Virus record (IMG/VR): IMGVR_UViG_3300028827_000129
Coordinates: 1 to 64,000 of that record
Length of the DNA: 64,000 bases
DNA from: a virus
Strand: one strand, 5' to 3'
The position numbers were made by a program, and so were the translations under genes. Under the pieces are notes generated by a model, which was not told where the DNA came from, did no database searches, and saw only the letters and a program-made list of their open reading frames with translations. Below, one piece after another: positions 17,579 to 26,142 of this stretch (the stretch's first letter is position 1; each line of letters starts with the position of its first letter).

Positions 17579-17743
17579 TTATTGGTTTTTTGTAAAGCTC
17601 TTTTTAATAGCTTCGTCATTTACAAGTGTAGCTACTTTTAATAAGCCACTTAGTGTGATAATATCACCAGATGAAGAAATATCACACGTATTATCTTCAA
17701 ATAATTTTAATGTCATAACTGCTTTTTCTTTCTTTTCTGTCAT
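17579..17743 (-). CDS. Hypothetical protein, 54 aa
   Basis: No family was recognised. It is a short mixed alpha/beta protein (VMTLKLFEDNTCDISSSGD). The start at 17743 follows GGAGG by 8 bases; an in-frame ATG at 17767 lies inside the upstream gene. Confidence 0.5.
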   Translation of the reverse strand: MTEKKEKAVMTLKLFEDNTCDISSSGDIITLSGLLKVATLVNDEAIKKSFTKNQ

Positions 17744-17756
17744 TTTATTTTCCTCC

Positions 17757-18266
17757 TTAACTTCCAATTTGTTTCATTTCTGCAGTTAATAGAATTATTA
17801 AATTCTTTGTAATTTCTATTTGCATTTTTAGGTCATCTTTAATTTCACTCCAAAATCGTTCTTCTATTTCAGCCCATGTTAATGCCATTGATAAATCTGC
17901 GACAGAACCTTCTTCAATAGTTTTTAACATTTCTTTATTTGCTCTTTTTAATTTTTCTTGTATGCTCTTATATTTGTCAGTAATCTCTTCAAATTTAGAG
18001 AGCCTGTGGTGCTCTTTAAGGCCATTAATATGTCTAAGTGATGCTGCAGCCCTTTTATGATGAAAAGAGGCTTCATTCCACTTATAAGATAGCTCTAAGA
18101 GAGTATTTTTTATGCCTCCTATATCTAAAGATGGATCTATTGCAACATTAAAATATGTTTTCCATTCTTTAAATGTCTTTCCATTTATTTCATAGTCTTC
18201 TAAAACTTCGTATAATCCATTAAAGAAGTAATAACACTTTTTTAATTCTGCTTTACTATCTGTCAT
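17757..18266 (-). CDS. Hypothetical helical protein, 169 aa
   Basis: No family was recognised. It is nearly all helical, with a charged coiled-coil segment (EITDKYKSIQEKLKRANKEM) and a C-terminal amphipathic helix. Its ATG overlaps the TGA of the gene upstream (ATGA), and GAGGG provides the ribosome site. It may be a scaffold or chaperone-like protein; nothing specific is seen. Confidence 0.55.
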   Translation of the reverse strand: MTDSKAELKKCYYFFNGLYEVLEDYEINGKTFKEWKTYFNVAIDPSLDIGGIKNTLLELSYKWNEASFHHKRAAASLRHINGLKEHHRLSKFEEITDKYKSIQEKLKRANKEMLKTIEEGSVADLSMALTWAEIEERFWSEIKDDLKMQIEITKNLIILLTAEMKQIGS

Positions 18267-18835
18267 TTTTTGCCCTCGTCTTGTATATTTTTAAATCCTA
18301 CATGTTTTGCATTAAAAACATATGCAGCTTCAAGTAATGCAAAATATTCATTTGCGGTAATTTCAAAATTGTGTTTCCCGGGGCAATAAAGCGGGTAAAT
18401 ATAAATAGTATACTTACCCGCTTTTACAAACATTGGGTTTTCTTGAGTAAAGGTGCCTTTAATAAATAGTTGCTGATATCTTTCAAATATTTCTCTAGTT
18501 GATAAACCGTCTAAGAAAGAAAGAATATAGTTTTTATTATTTTTAGAGATATCTTTTATACTTTGTATTATATTGTTATAGTTTATTTTTTGAAAACTGA
18601 ATATTTCTATATCGTAATGTTTATTATTTAAGAACTGATCAATAGCTTTTATGCATTTTTCTCCTAAAACAATAATTTTAGGAGCCAGTCCTATTGATTG
18701 TTCTATATCAAATAGTTCAATATCTTTTATTGTGACGTATGTATATAATAAGGCTTCGATTAATTTTTTCTTTAATGTATTGACCTTTTTTTCACTTTCT
18801 TTTTTTGTATACAAAATTGGAATTTTATAAAACAT
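18263..18835 (-). CDS. Hypothetical protein, 190 aa
   Basis: The layout is alpha/beta with LAPKIIVLGEKCIKAI and a late YIYPLYCPGKHN segment. This order loosely recalls uracil-DNA glycosylase-like folds, but catalytic residues cannot be assigned. It overlaps the downstream gene by ATGA and follows the membrane gene by one base. Confidence 0.5.
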   Translation of the reverse strand: MFYKIPILYTKKESEKKVNTLKKKLIEALLYTYVTIKDIELFDIEQSIGLAPKIIVLGEKCIKAIDQFLNNKHYDIEIFSFQKINYNNIIQSIKDISKNNKNYILSFLDGLSTREIFERYQQLFIKGTFTQENPMFVKAGKYTIYIYPLYCPGKHNFEITANEYFALLEAAYVFNAKHVGFKNIQDEGKK

Positions 18836-18836
18836 T

Positions 18837-19106
18837 TCATTTTTCCTTAAAAATAAAATAATAAAAAGGATAATAAAGAACTAAAATAACACTCCAAATT
18901 TTATAATTAAAATATCCATAATGCAATTTAATTACTTCTAAACCTGAAGCTTGTGTTGCAATTCTATCTTCTTTTGTCTTTAATCCTTTAACAATACTTC
19001 TTAATGACTTAACTGAATTAGCCATTTTTCTACCCAACAAGGCATAATGTATAATAAAGAAAAAAATGTATAAGATAATTATTTTAATGAAAAGCTCCAA
19101 GGCCAT
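18837..19106 (-). CDS. Small membrane protein with two TM segments, 89 aa
   Basis: TM segments lie at the N-terminus (LFIKIIILYIFFFIIHYALL) and C-terminus (WSVILVLYYPFYYFIF), with a basic loop between. It overlaps the end of the membrane gene upstream. Its AGGAGG and ATG lie in the loop of the hairpin at 19095-19119; spacing to the ATG is short (2 bases), and GTG at 19109 or TTG at 19100 are alternatives. It forms a pair with the preceding membrane gene. Confidence 0.55.
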   Translation of the reverse strand: MALELFIKIIILYIFFFIIHYALLGRKMANSVKSLRSIVKGLKTKEDRIATQASGLEVIKLHYGYFNYKIWSVILVLYYPFYYFIFKEK

Positions 19107-19431
19107 CACCTCCTTGGAGTTGTTCTTTTAACCTATTGAGAAATTCTATAGTTCTTGCAAAATATAATTTAATTTTGTCAATAAATTGTTTAAAAAATGT
19201 TTTTTCAATTAGTGCATTTACAATAAGAGCAATTACAACTGCTATAGCACTAATTAGTAAAGACCATGTTATATCTTGAAAAACTGTAAACAATATATAT
19301 GTTAGGCTTATTTCTAAAACTATTGGATGTTTTACACACCATTTCCTCACTTCTTCGGTTGTATTTAATAATGCTAGAATGACAGATAAACTTGTTGTAA
19401 ATATAGATTTTAAAAACGCTATATTTTTCAT
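19084..19431 (-). CDS. Membrane protein, 115 aa
   Basis: An N-terminal hydrophobic segment (FTTSLSVILALL) is followed by two close TM helices (YILFTVFQDITWSLLI and AIAVVIALIVNALI) and an amphipathic C-terminal tail ending QGGDGLGAFH. The size and pairing with a second membrane gene resemble holin or holin/antiholin arrangements, but no lysis enzyme is adjacent. AGGAG precedes the ATG. Confidence 0.5.
   Translation of the reverse strand: MKNIAFLKSIFTTSLSVILALLNTTEEVRKWCVKHPIVLEISLTYILFTVFQDITWSLLISAIAVVIALIVNALIEKTFFKQFIDKIKLYFARTIEFLNRLKEQLQGGDGLGAFH
19095..19119 (-). promoter_or_regulatory. Hairpin presenting the ribosome site and start codon in its loop
   Basis: CTCCAAGG and CCTTGGAG pair (8 bp) around a 9-base loop that contains AGGTGATGG, i.e. 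part of the Shine-Dalgarno and the start of the 89-aa membrane gene. The stem lies within the last codons of the upstream gene, so ribosomes finishing that gene would melt it. That is a classical coupling layout. Confidence 0.5.
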
Positions 19432-19496
19432 TTATTTCTCCTACTTCATTTTATTTTCCTCCTTTCTAGACTTTGTTTATCAACTAAAATTAACAA

Positions 19497-20435
19497 TTAC
19501 CAGACTTGCGTTAACGATACTAATGTAAAGGGCCTTTTAGATAATTCATCTATATCTTCTTGATATTTTTTAGGTAATAATTTTTGAATATATTTTTTAT
19601 ATATATTTCTTGCCTCTTTTCTGTTATGTTCATTGATAATATCTTGAATAGTATTTTCTCCAATGTCGCTAATGAACTTTTGAGATTTCTTTTCATATGC
19701 TTTAATTACAGAAAACTTTGTAAGATAAAAAACAATTTTAGCTATTTTTTTATCGCTTAACCAATAATTATTTAATGCTCTATATTCAAAACCATACTCT
19801 TTTGGACGATGTGATCCTGCTTTGCCATAGAGTTGTTTTCTCTTTTTACTTGTAGGATCTTTATCTAAAAGAACATTGGTAACTCCAACAAACAGATCCA
19901 TGCTTTGTACTGCTTTAATTATATTTTCAATATTTTGCCCAATATCCTCTGAAGCAAAAAACGATTTTGCGATATCATCATTATAACCAACATGTATATG
20001 ACCTGCTGCAGTTCGTAACGTATTTTCTCCTGCAAGTGGATCAATGATATTCATTTCTCTTGTATATGCATTAAAATCAGGTTCACAGCCAAATATTTTT
20101 GCTTCTTCGTTATCTAATTCTTTTTTAGGAAAATTTGCAGCTGCTAATACAACTGCATCAAAATCTGTTTCTTCAATATATTTGGTTAACTTTTTCATCC
20201 TATTGATAAAATCTTTAAATGTACTAGCAGGAGTAAATCCTGCTTCTAGGTTAACATTATCAGCATGTATTGTCAAGCCTTTTTTGACCTCTTTTGGATC
20301 ATGTTTACTTCCTGGGATTTTCCCAATAGCAGAAATAAGTTTTGATGACAAATCTTTCACAGAATTAGTTTTAATTCCTTTTTCTATAAGCATAAATTCT
20401 GGATCTGCACCTATTACCAATGAAGAAAATTTCAT
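19497..20435 (-). CDS. Phage COOH-NH2 ligase (amidoligase) 1
   Basis: It is a glutamine-synthetase-fold amidoligase of the phage phiEco32 type, 312 aa. Motifs are LVIGADPEFMLIE at the N-terminus, LTIHADNVNLEAGFTP, AAGHIHVGY, and YGKAGSHRPKEYGFEYRALN. The family is predicted to use ATP to join a carboxylate to an amine. It is the last gene of the amidoligase island and follows the Lys-rich 300-aa protein. GGAG precedes the ATG. The substrate is unknown. It differs clearly from amidoligase 2 (25296-26129), so the two probably have different substrates. Confidence 0.85.
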   Translation of the reverse strand: MKFSSLVIGADPEFMLIEKGIKTNSVKDLSSKLISAIGKIPGSKHDPKEVKKGLTIHADNVNLEAGFTPASTFKDFINRMKKLTKYIEETDFDAVVLAAANFPKKELDNEEAKIFGCEPDFNAYTREMNIIDPLAGENTLRTAAGHIHVGYNDDIAKSFFASEDIGQNIENIIKAVQSMDLFVGVTNVLLDKDPTSKKRKQLYGKAGSHRPKEYGFEYRALNNYWLSDKKIAKIVFYLTKFSVIKAYEKKSQKFISDIGENTIQDIINEHNRKEARNIYKKYIQKLLPKKYQEDIDELSKRPFTLVSLTQVW

Positions 20436-20452
20436 AATTACTCCTTTTTTAT

Positions 20453-21355
20453 CTACTTAGTTGTCTTCTTTTTAACTGGCTTGAGCTTTAACTTTGGTTT
20501 TGCTTTTAACTTAAGCTTTTTTAATGTAACCTTTTTTGTTTTTGTAGGTTTAATAATCCGCTTTTTTAATGTTTCAGGGGTTACAATCCAATGCGGAAAG
20601 TTTTTAGAAATAGTTTCATTTTTACTGTCTATAGCTCTACCTAAACCAACAATACCTAAAGAGGCATGCATTGACATTGTGCTTATATTATCAGGATAAT
20701 TAGTAGCTAAAACATCGCCGAAAAATTGTTTTGGATGATAATTAAGAAAATTCTTAATAGCAGAATATGCATTATATAGATAAGATGCATCATTTGATCC
20801 ATAGAAAATGCTACTTTTGTTAAGTTTGATATCTTTTAGGAAATCGTTTAATGTCTTATTTTTATCATAAATTAAACAAGCTCTCAACAAAAGAGTATAC
20901 AAAGAAATCAAAGGAGGGCTTAAGGCCCAGTTTGACGGGCCTGTAAATACAACAGCAGGATGTTTACGACTAGGTGTCTCGAAAATTACTTCTTTTGCTT
21001 TTGTAAATTCCCATCCGAAACGTTTTTCAAATTGGTTAACAATATTTAGTGTGTTAGATGCCAAAGAAGAAATATCTTTTTTGGGATCAAATACTAATAT
21101 TCTTATTTTGTCAATATCCCAACTATCGTCTTTAGATGGATTAAATTTAAATCCATATATACTAATATGCTTATTATTAACCATACCATGGATTAAATCT
21201 TGAATAAAATCTTTGCAATACATGCTAACTGTTACAGCTTTATATTTTTGTTTTCCATTTTTACTATATGGATTCACAAGTACAAATTTGAGACCTGAAC
21301 TATAAATTTCAGCCAAAATATTATCAGCTTCTTCTTCTCTACATTTTACAATCAT
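20453..21355 (-). CDS. Hypothetical protein with Lys-rich tail, 300 aa, amidoligase island
   Basis: No family was recognised. The segment TGPSNWALSPPLISLYTLLL echoes the amidoligase 2 motif TPGSWLLSPQVSYLY, so it may be a divergent member of the same fold without clear catalytic residues. The last 40 residues are almost only Lys, Pro, Leu and Thr (LKLKAKPKLKLKPVKKKTTK), like a histone H1 tail. Such a tail could bind nucleic acid or be a modification substrate. It sits between C26 hydrolase 1 and amidoligase 1, overlapping the former by 4 bases. Confidence 0.55.
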   Translation of the reverse strand: MIVKCREEEADNILAEIYSSGLKFVLVNPYSKNGKQKYKAVTVSMYCKDFIQDLIHGMVNNKHISIYGFKFNPSKDDSWDIDKIRILVFDPKKDISSLASNTLNIVNQFEKRFGWEFTKAKEVIFETPSRKHPAVVFTGPSNWALSPPLISLYTLLLRACLIYDKNKTLNDFLKDIKLNKSSIFYGSNDASYLYNAYSAIKNFLNYHPKQFFGDVLATNYPDNISTMSMHASLGIVGLGRAIDSKNETISKNFPHWIVTPETLKKRIIKPTKTKKVTLKKLKLKAKPKLKLKPVKKKTTK

Positions 21356-22035
21356 ACCTTACTCCTTTCTAAAGTATTTTTAACTTTATTAAGGTTTAGT
21401 TTTAAATATTTTTCTAGACTATCTAAGAAGTAATTCCATCCTAAAGAATTTGGTTTCATCATTTCTGGATGATATTGTGTACCAAAAGCATTAATTTTTG
21501 GGAAATATGCTGCTTCATATTCTTTATCGACTTTTGGTACAGGATTTTTAAAGTCATCAAAAATATAAATATCTGATCTAGGCTTTTCAGCCCATGCTGT
21601 AATTACTGCTGAAGATGAAGGTTTTATCATTTGATGATGTGTACAATATGCATCAATAGTTTTACCTTCTATTGTTGTTAAATTATGTAGAATTCCTTCA
21701 TGATTATCAATATGTTGGTACATTTGCCCACCATTAATAACATTTAAAAATTGGAAACCTCTACAAATACCTGCAAGCTTAATGTTGTTTTTTATTGCTA
21801 ATTCAGCTACTTTAATATCGATATTATCTCTTTTGTCGCTATAATATGATGCAGCATTTTTACATCCATAAATAACAGGATTAATATCATGTCCACCAGT
21901 AAAAAGAATTAAATCTTTATCTTCAATTTGTTTTTCCATTGATTCTGTTGGGGAAAAATTTCTTACTTCTACATTGTAATCTCTGAATAAACAATTATAT
22001 GTTATAGAAGAAACAATAAGAATTTTCTTTTTCAT
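21352..22035 (-). CDS. Class-I glutamine amidotransferase-like / C26 gamma-glutamyl hydrolase 1
   Basis: The triad is visible: nucleophile Cys in AGICRGFQFLN, and His and Glu in QYHPEMM. An oxyanion strand FTGGHDINP lies at the start. At 227 aa it is a stand-alone domain like PuuD or folate gamma-glutamyl hydrolase, which cleave gamma-glutamyl amide bonds. In the island it could release a ligated group or supply ammonia. It overlaps the downstream gene by ATGA and is the first gene after the terminator/dyad region at 22067-22168. Confidence 0.88.
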   Translation of the reverse strand: MKKKILIVSSITYNCLFRDYNVEVRNFSPTESMEKQIEDKDLILFTGGHDINPVIYGCKNAASYYSDKRDNIDIKVAELAIKNNIKLAGICRGFQFLNVINGGQMYQHIDNHEGILHNLTTIEGKTIDAYCTHHQMIKPSSSAVITAWAEKPRSDIYIFDDFKNPVPKVDKEYEAAYFPKINAFGTQYHPEMMKPNSLGWNYFLDSLEKYLKLNLNKVKNTLERSKV

Positions 22036-22066
22036 ATTACTCCTTTCTTCTTTTATATTCTCATTA

Positions 22067-22109
22067 AAAAAACCACATATAAGATTTATTTACTTATATG
22101 TGGTTTTTT
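22067..22109. terminator. Bidirectional rho-independent terminator
   Basis: A perfect 17-bp stem (AAAAAACCACATATAAG and complement) with a 9-base loop starts with A-run and ends with T-run on both strands. Minus-strand transcripts arriving from the ATP-grasp gene would stop here. It lies just upstream of C26 hydrolase 1 and splits the island into two transcription units. Confidence 0.85.
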
Positions 22110-22114
22110 ATGAA

Positions 22115-22168
22115 GTCAATGCCGTAATGTTCATAAAATGTTAATTTTATGAACATGTAGGCATTGAC
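22115..22168. promoter_or_regulatory. 54-base perfect dyad element
   Basis: There are two nested arms: outer 9 bp (GTCAATGCC / GGCATTGAC) and inner 13 bp (ATGTTCATAAAAT / complement), separated by GTA on both sides, with a 4-base GTTA centre. No U-run follows. The symmetry suits an operator for a dimeric or tetrameric protein, a recombinase site, or a protected RNA hairpin. It lies between the ATP-grasp gene and C26 hydrolase 1, 6 bases from the terminator. The rest of the gap (22169-22252) holds a smaller imperfect hairpin (TGCCA..TGGCA) and no gene. Confidence 0.7.
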
Positions 22169-22252
22169 TTGTATCTAACCTTCTTTTCTGTGGATATTAT
22201 TGTATGCCATGAAGCGATTCACTTCTGGCAATTGTCCATATAAAATAAAGTA

Positions 22253-23023
22253 TTAACTATTTGCTTTTACATATTCAGTAAGATGACGTACAAAGCGATC
22301 TGCTGTTGTCTCTTTATCAGGATTATCTATAAAATGACTCATACTTGGTGCAGTATTTACTTCTAATACGTAACATTGATCAGGGTCATCAACAGGAACT
22401 AAAATATCTACTGCACCAAATAGAAAACCAAGTTCTTCAATTACATCTTTTGCTAGTTGTCTTATTTTCTTCTTTTTAACAGTGCCGTCATTTTCGACGG
22501 CAAAAAATCTATATCCATTAGCATAATTCTTTATTGGGTTAATTGGGTTAGTTTCTTCTGTAGGCTTTTTTTCTGTAAATTTAATTGACTTTCCATTAAA
22601 AACAAAAACTCGAAATTCTCGATTGTCTTCAATAAACTTTGTAGAGTAGGCATAACCTTCATCGTATAGCTTTTCTAATTTTTGTTTAGTAAAGCAGATT
22701 TTAAAATTATTGCCTCCCTGATGAGCTCCTTTTCTAACAACTCTTGGGAAATCGTCAGGTTGCCAATCTCTTTCTTCGCCTTTTATATGTACATCAATCA
22801 TTTTATCTCTTATCTTCTTGATATCGTCAAGTTTTTCTCTTTTAATTCCCCAAGGGACTTCAAAGTAGTTTTCAACTTCAATAATCTTTTTTACAGTATC
22901 ATTTTTTAGTTCTTCTTCCTTTAGTGCAATTGCTTTAAATCCTTCAATATTATTGATTTTTTCTGCTAAAAGATTTGCAGTTACATTAGTTTTCTTAGTA
23001 CGCTTTAACAAAACCTTATACAT
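22253..23023 (-). CDS. ATP-grasp ligase (RimK-like)
   Basis: It is 256 aa long. The C-terminal ATP-grasp lobe has LGFLFGAVDILVPVDDP, YVLEVNTAPSM (metal-binding Glu and Asn) and an earlier FIEDNREFRVFVFNGK strand. ATP-grasp enzymes form amide or peptide bonds through an acylphosphate. It overlaps the upstream class-II amidotransferase by 8 bases, so the two are probably produced together. A role in adding an amino acid or amine to a peptide or small molecule is inferred from family and neighbours. Confidence 0.88.
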   Translation of the reverse strand: MYKVLLKRTKKTNVTANLLAEKINNIEGFKAIALKEEELKNDTVKKIIEVENYFEVPWGIKREKLDDIKKIRDKMIDVHIKGEERDWQPDDFPRVVRKGAHQGGNNFKICFTKQKLEKLYDEGYAYSTKFIEDNREFRVFVFNGKSIKFTEKKPTEETNPINPIKNYANGYRFFAVENDGTVKKKKIRQLAKDVIEELGFLFGAVDILVPVDDPDQCYVLEVNTAPSMSHFIDNPDKETTADRFVRHLTEYVKANS

Positions 23024-24086
23024 TTAATTCTTCTCCTTTCAAACTATCTGGAATTTCTAGTTTAACTAAGCAATGACCACAAATAGCTTCTGATAACATT
23101 GCATATGTTAATGTTTCGTGGCATTGTGTACATTCAAAGTCACTTTCTTTAACATAACATGTTTGACATATATGGATATCTTCTATATCTACACATTGTG
23201 CATGACTTTTACAATGGTCACATTGGCTATGACGCCAAATTTTATTTGATGAAGAATGTGATGTACTATACGTCTTTTTACTATAGCTAGTTCCTCCGTA
23301 AGAATAAGTCTTATTACTACTGTAATAATTACTGTTGCTGTTATAATATGTTGTGTATGGGAAATGAGCTTCTTTTTCTAATCCATCTTTGCCTAAGATA
23401 ATTACTTTATCATTTGATACTTCTATAAAATGAAAATCATCATTATTAACAAACTTAAAACCTCTAAATTTTATTGAACAGATATGTTCTAAAAATGGCT
23501 TTTCTGAAGCAAAAAATACAATATCATTTTTCATATCCAGTAATAAATATAATGTTTTATTTCGCCTAAATAAATATAATTTATCAGGTTCTTTAACATT
23601 TAAGGCAGCAAAGGTTGCATCTCCTTTCATACTGCTAGCGTTATCTATAAATTTGTCAAATCCTAATTTATCTAATAGCATAGGTAAAATTATTGTATCA
23701 CTTTGAATATTATTTGGTACTTTTACATTATATTGTTTTTCTAATTCTTTAACATTATTGATTTTTCCGTTATGCACAACAGCCCAATTATTAAAAATCA
23801 TAGGATGGTTATTATCATTATTTTCAGCTTTTGCTCCAGTACTTGGATTTCTTGTATGTAAAATTGCTACAGAAGGCAAATTCTTTGTAAAATTTTCCCA
23901 GATTTCTGTTTTCATAAGTTCATCAGAACTTTTAGGTTCTTTGAAAAATAACATTTTATCTTCATGAATAAATGCAGTTCCTGAAGCTTCTTTTCCTCTT
24001 TGTCCAGATAAAGAAAACATTATTTCAAGATCTACAACTTTCGGCCTTTTATCACCAAAACATTTATAACCTAATATTCCACACAT
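23016..24086 (-). CDS. Class-II glutamine amidotransferase with C-terminal zinc ribbons, copy 1
   Basis: The Ntn-hydrolase domain (residues 1-230) starts MCGILGY, so Cys2 would be the N-terminal nucleophile. It also has SLSGQRGKEASG, ILHTRNPSTG, VVHNGKINN and QSDTIILPML. A Ser/Tyr/Asn-rich linker (residues 258-295) leads to zinc-ribbon modules (CDHCKSHAQC, ICQTCY, CTQCH, CGHCL). No synthetase domain is fused, unlike GlmS, PurF or AsnB. It would release ammonia from glutamine for a partner enzyme. A diverged second copy lies at 26143-27168. Confidence 0.88.
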   Translation of the reverse strand: MCGILGYKCFGDKRPKVVDLEIMFSLSGQRGKEASGTAFIHEDKMLFFKEPKSSDELMKTEIWENFTKNLPSVAILHTRNPSTGAKAENNDNNHPMIFNNWAVVHNGKINNVKELEKQYNVKVPNNIQSDTIILPMLLDKLGFDKFIDNASSMKGDATFAALNVKEPDKLYLFRRNKTLYLLLDMKNDIVFFASEKPFLEHICSIKFRGFKFVNNDDFHFIEVSNDKVIILGKDGLEKEAHFPYTTYYNSNSNYYSSNKTYSYGGTSYSKKTYSTSHSSSNKIWRHSQCDHCKSHAQCVDIEDIHICQTCYVKESDFECTQCHETLTYAMLSEAICGHCLVKLEIPDSLKGEELNV

Positions 24087-24102
24087 TTATCTCTTCCTTT
24101 CT

Positions 24103-25293
24103 TTATTTATATTCGTTATCTTTTTCAAAAGCTGTTTCATAAAGCTTATAAAGATCTGTATCGTATTGAGACGATACGGGTTTATAAGTAGCTGTAGTTG
24201 TTGTTGTCACTTTATTATTAAGAATATATGTGTATCCATGCTCATTAGATGCTTTTGTCTTTCCTCGTAAAAGTTTTTTAATTGGTTCTGATATATTTAT
24301 TGGATGCTTTGTATTATTAGGTTGTAACTTAGACTTTTGTTTTTCAGATGCCGATATATCTTCAGATGATAAATTAAGTAGATAATCAAATAAATATTTT
24401 AATCTGCTAAGCGATATTTGATCTTTAGTCATGTGTATTGCTTCTCGTATTGCATATGTGATACCTACACCAATATCAAATTTACGTAATGGTTGGTCAT
24501 ATAAATAAACATTAGGAAATAGCTTTAAGATAGAATCGACATCTTTCATCTGTTTTATTATCTTTTCTGAAGTTCTAATTACTATATGAGCATCTGAAGG
24601 GTATGTAGATGATTGTGTAGTAATACCAAATACCTTAATCCTATAAGTACTGCTAAAATCTACAAATGATGAAGATATAAGATTCATAACTTCATCTAAA
24701 AAATCATCATCAATATTCCATTCAACAGCATATTTATTTATTTTTTTATCTTTGGTTTGCGGAGTTATTGTTAATTTTGCTGGTTTTATTTTAACGAATT
24801 CTGGTGGTTTATCGGTATTAAATTTTGAAACAAAATTTAATATATCATCTTCAGATACATTAACTTCATTATTTTCTACAGATAAGGTTGCTTTACAATT
24901 AATACACACTATTGAATCTTTATAACCAGATTTTAATTGATCTAAGAAGAATAATCCATTACAAGTATCGCATCGTCGATAATATTGGCCAAAACATTTA
25001 TAACATATAATTTTGCCAAGATAATTATAGTATTGACCTTCCTTCCATGTTCTCCCACAATATGTGCATGCCTTGTATGTTAAACATTCTTTACAATGGA
25101 TATCATTGCTAGCATTAATAGCTTGTATATCATCTACTGTGTGCAGTGTTAAACATTTTTTACAATAAAACATGTCTGTATATCTTTTACAGTGTTTACA
25201 ACGGATTAACTTACCAGTTTCTTCTTCAATAGCTTTTATATTAAGTTCTATTTTGCCGTTACAAAAACAACAAATTGCAATTGTCTTTTCCAT
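24103..25293 (-). CDS. Multi-zinc-ribbon protein of the amidoligase island, 396 aa
   Basis: Residues 1-140 carry several CxxC pairs (CCFCNG, CKHCKR, CKKCL, CTYCGR, CYKCF, CDTCNG, CINCK), so four or so zinc ribbons. The rest is a mixed alpha/beta region with no recognised family, then a Thr-rich stretch. It sits between amidoligase 2 and amidotransferase copy 1, and its zinc ribbons resemble those fused to both amidotransferases. It may be the adaptor that holds the enzymes together. Confidence 0.6.
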   Translation of the reverse strand: MEKTIAICCFCNGKIELNIKAIEEETGKLIRCKHCKRYTDMFYCKKCLTLHTVDDIQAINASNDIHCKECLTYKACTYCGRTWKEGQYYNYLGKIICYKCFGQYYRRCDTCNGLFFLDQLKSGYKDSIVCINCKATLSVENNEVNVSEDDILNFVSKFNTDKPPEFVKIKPAKLTITPQTKDKKINKYAVEWNIDDDFLDEVMNLISSSFVDFSSTYRIKVFGITTQSSTYPSDAHIVIRTSEKIIKQMKDVDSILKLFPNVYLYDQPLRKFDIGVGITYAIREAIHMTKDQISLSRLKYLFDYLLNLSSEDISASEKQKSKLQPNNTKHPINISEPIKKLLRGKTKASNEHGYTYILNNKVTTTTTATYKPVSSQYDTDLYKLYETAFEKDNEYK

Positions 25294-25295
25294 AT

Positions 25296-26129
25296 TTAAA
25301 TCCAGTACTCCTTGATATCATCATTCCATTTTAAAGGCAATGAATTAATAGTTTTTTCTAAAACTGTAAGAAATACTTTTTTATCTTGAAAAAAATTCTT
25401 TTCGCTTAATTGGATAATCAATCCTAACTTTTCTTCATTTGTTGTTGCATTTCTTAGAGTTGTACATATTTTATTTAAATTTTGTGGTGTAATAGTAACA
25501 TTTGCCTCAAATGGAGTATCAATAGTTTTAATTTCTCCTATTTCTGTTCCGATAACAATATTATATGCTAAAGCTATATACAGATAAGACACTTGTGGAC
25601 TTAAAAGCCAGCTTCCTGGGGTTCTATATTCAAAATGATTAGTACCTTTAGTTCTATAATCTCCTAAATTTCCATAAACATTACCTCCTCCATTATGATG
25701 AGGAGCACCATTATTTCTTCTTTTTCTTTTTTCTTCTTTAGGATCTATTAATTCACTTAATAATTCAATGTAAATATCTAAATTTTGAACTATTGTACGA
25801 ATTTTGCTGGAAGTAACACCAGCAAAATGAATATGACCCCCAAGAGGTTTGTTCTTCTTATAATGCCCAGCTAGCCAATTTAATTGTGTCAATGTGCCAT
25901 TTTTAAAATCTAATCCTTTTGTATATGCTTGTTCAAAAACATTCTTAATTCTGGCAATCATTTCAAATGGAGTAGAAGCTACTCCAGGCCTAAGTTCACA
26001 AATAGGTGGATGACCATCACACCCAAAAGCTACAGTTTTATTTTTAGTTAAAATTGTATGAGCTGGTATTAGTACATTATTTTTATCTGTAAAAACAATT
26101 TCTGGGTCGCAACCTACAAGCAGATCCAT
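25296..26129 (-). CDS. Phage COOH-NH2 ligase (amidoligase) 2
   Basis: It is 277 aa long with the amidoligase signature: LLVGCDPEIVFTD, FGCDGHPPICELRPGVASTP, LGGHIHFAG, YGNLGDYRTKGTNHFEYRTP and GSWLLSP. These correspond to the metal, ATP and substrate motifs of the glutamine-synthetase fold. It is placed between a class-II amidotransferase gene and the multi-zinc-ribbon gene. The core motifs are more complete than in amidoligase 1. The substrate is unknown. Confidence 0.88.
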   Translation of the reverse strand: MDLLVGCDPEIVFTDKNNVLIPAHTILTKNKTVAFGCDGHPPICELRPGVASTPFEMIARIKNVFEQAYTKGLDFKNGTLTQLNWLAGHYKKNKPLGGHIHFAGVTSSKIRTIVQNLDIYIELLSELIDPKEEKRKRRNNGAPHHNGGGNVYGNLGDYRTKGTNHFEYRTPGSWLLSPQVSYLYIALAYNIVIGTEIGEIKTIDTPFEANVTITPQNLNKICTTLRNATTNEEKLGLIIQLSEKNFFQDKKVFLTVLEKTINSLPLKWNDDIKEYWI

Positions 26130-26142
26130 CTTACCTCCACAT

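Noticed and set aside
20044-20460. Plus-strand open frames over the minus-strand genes
   Set aside because: These, and similar ones such as 44023-44337 and 17095-17451, lie opposite genes with clear family motifs and lack ribosome sites. They are antisense shadows.
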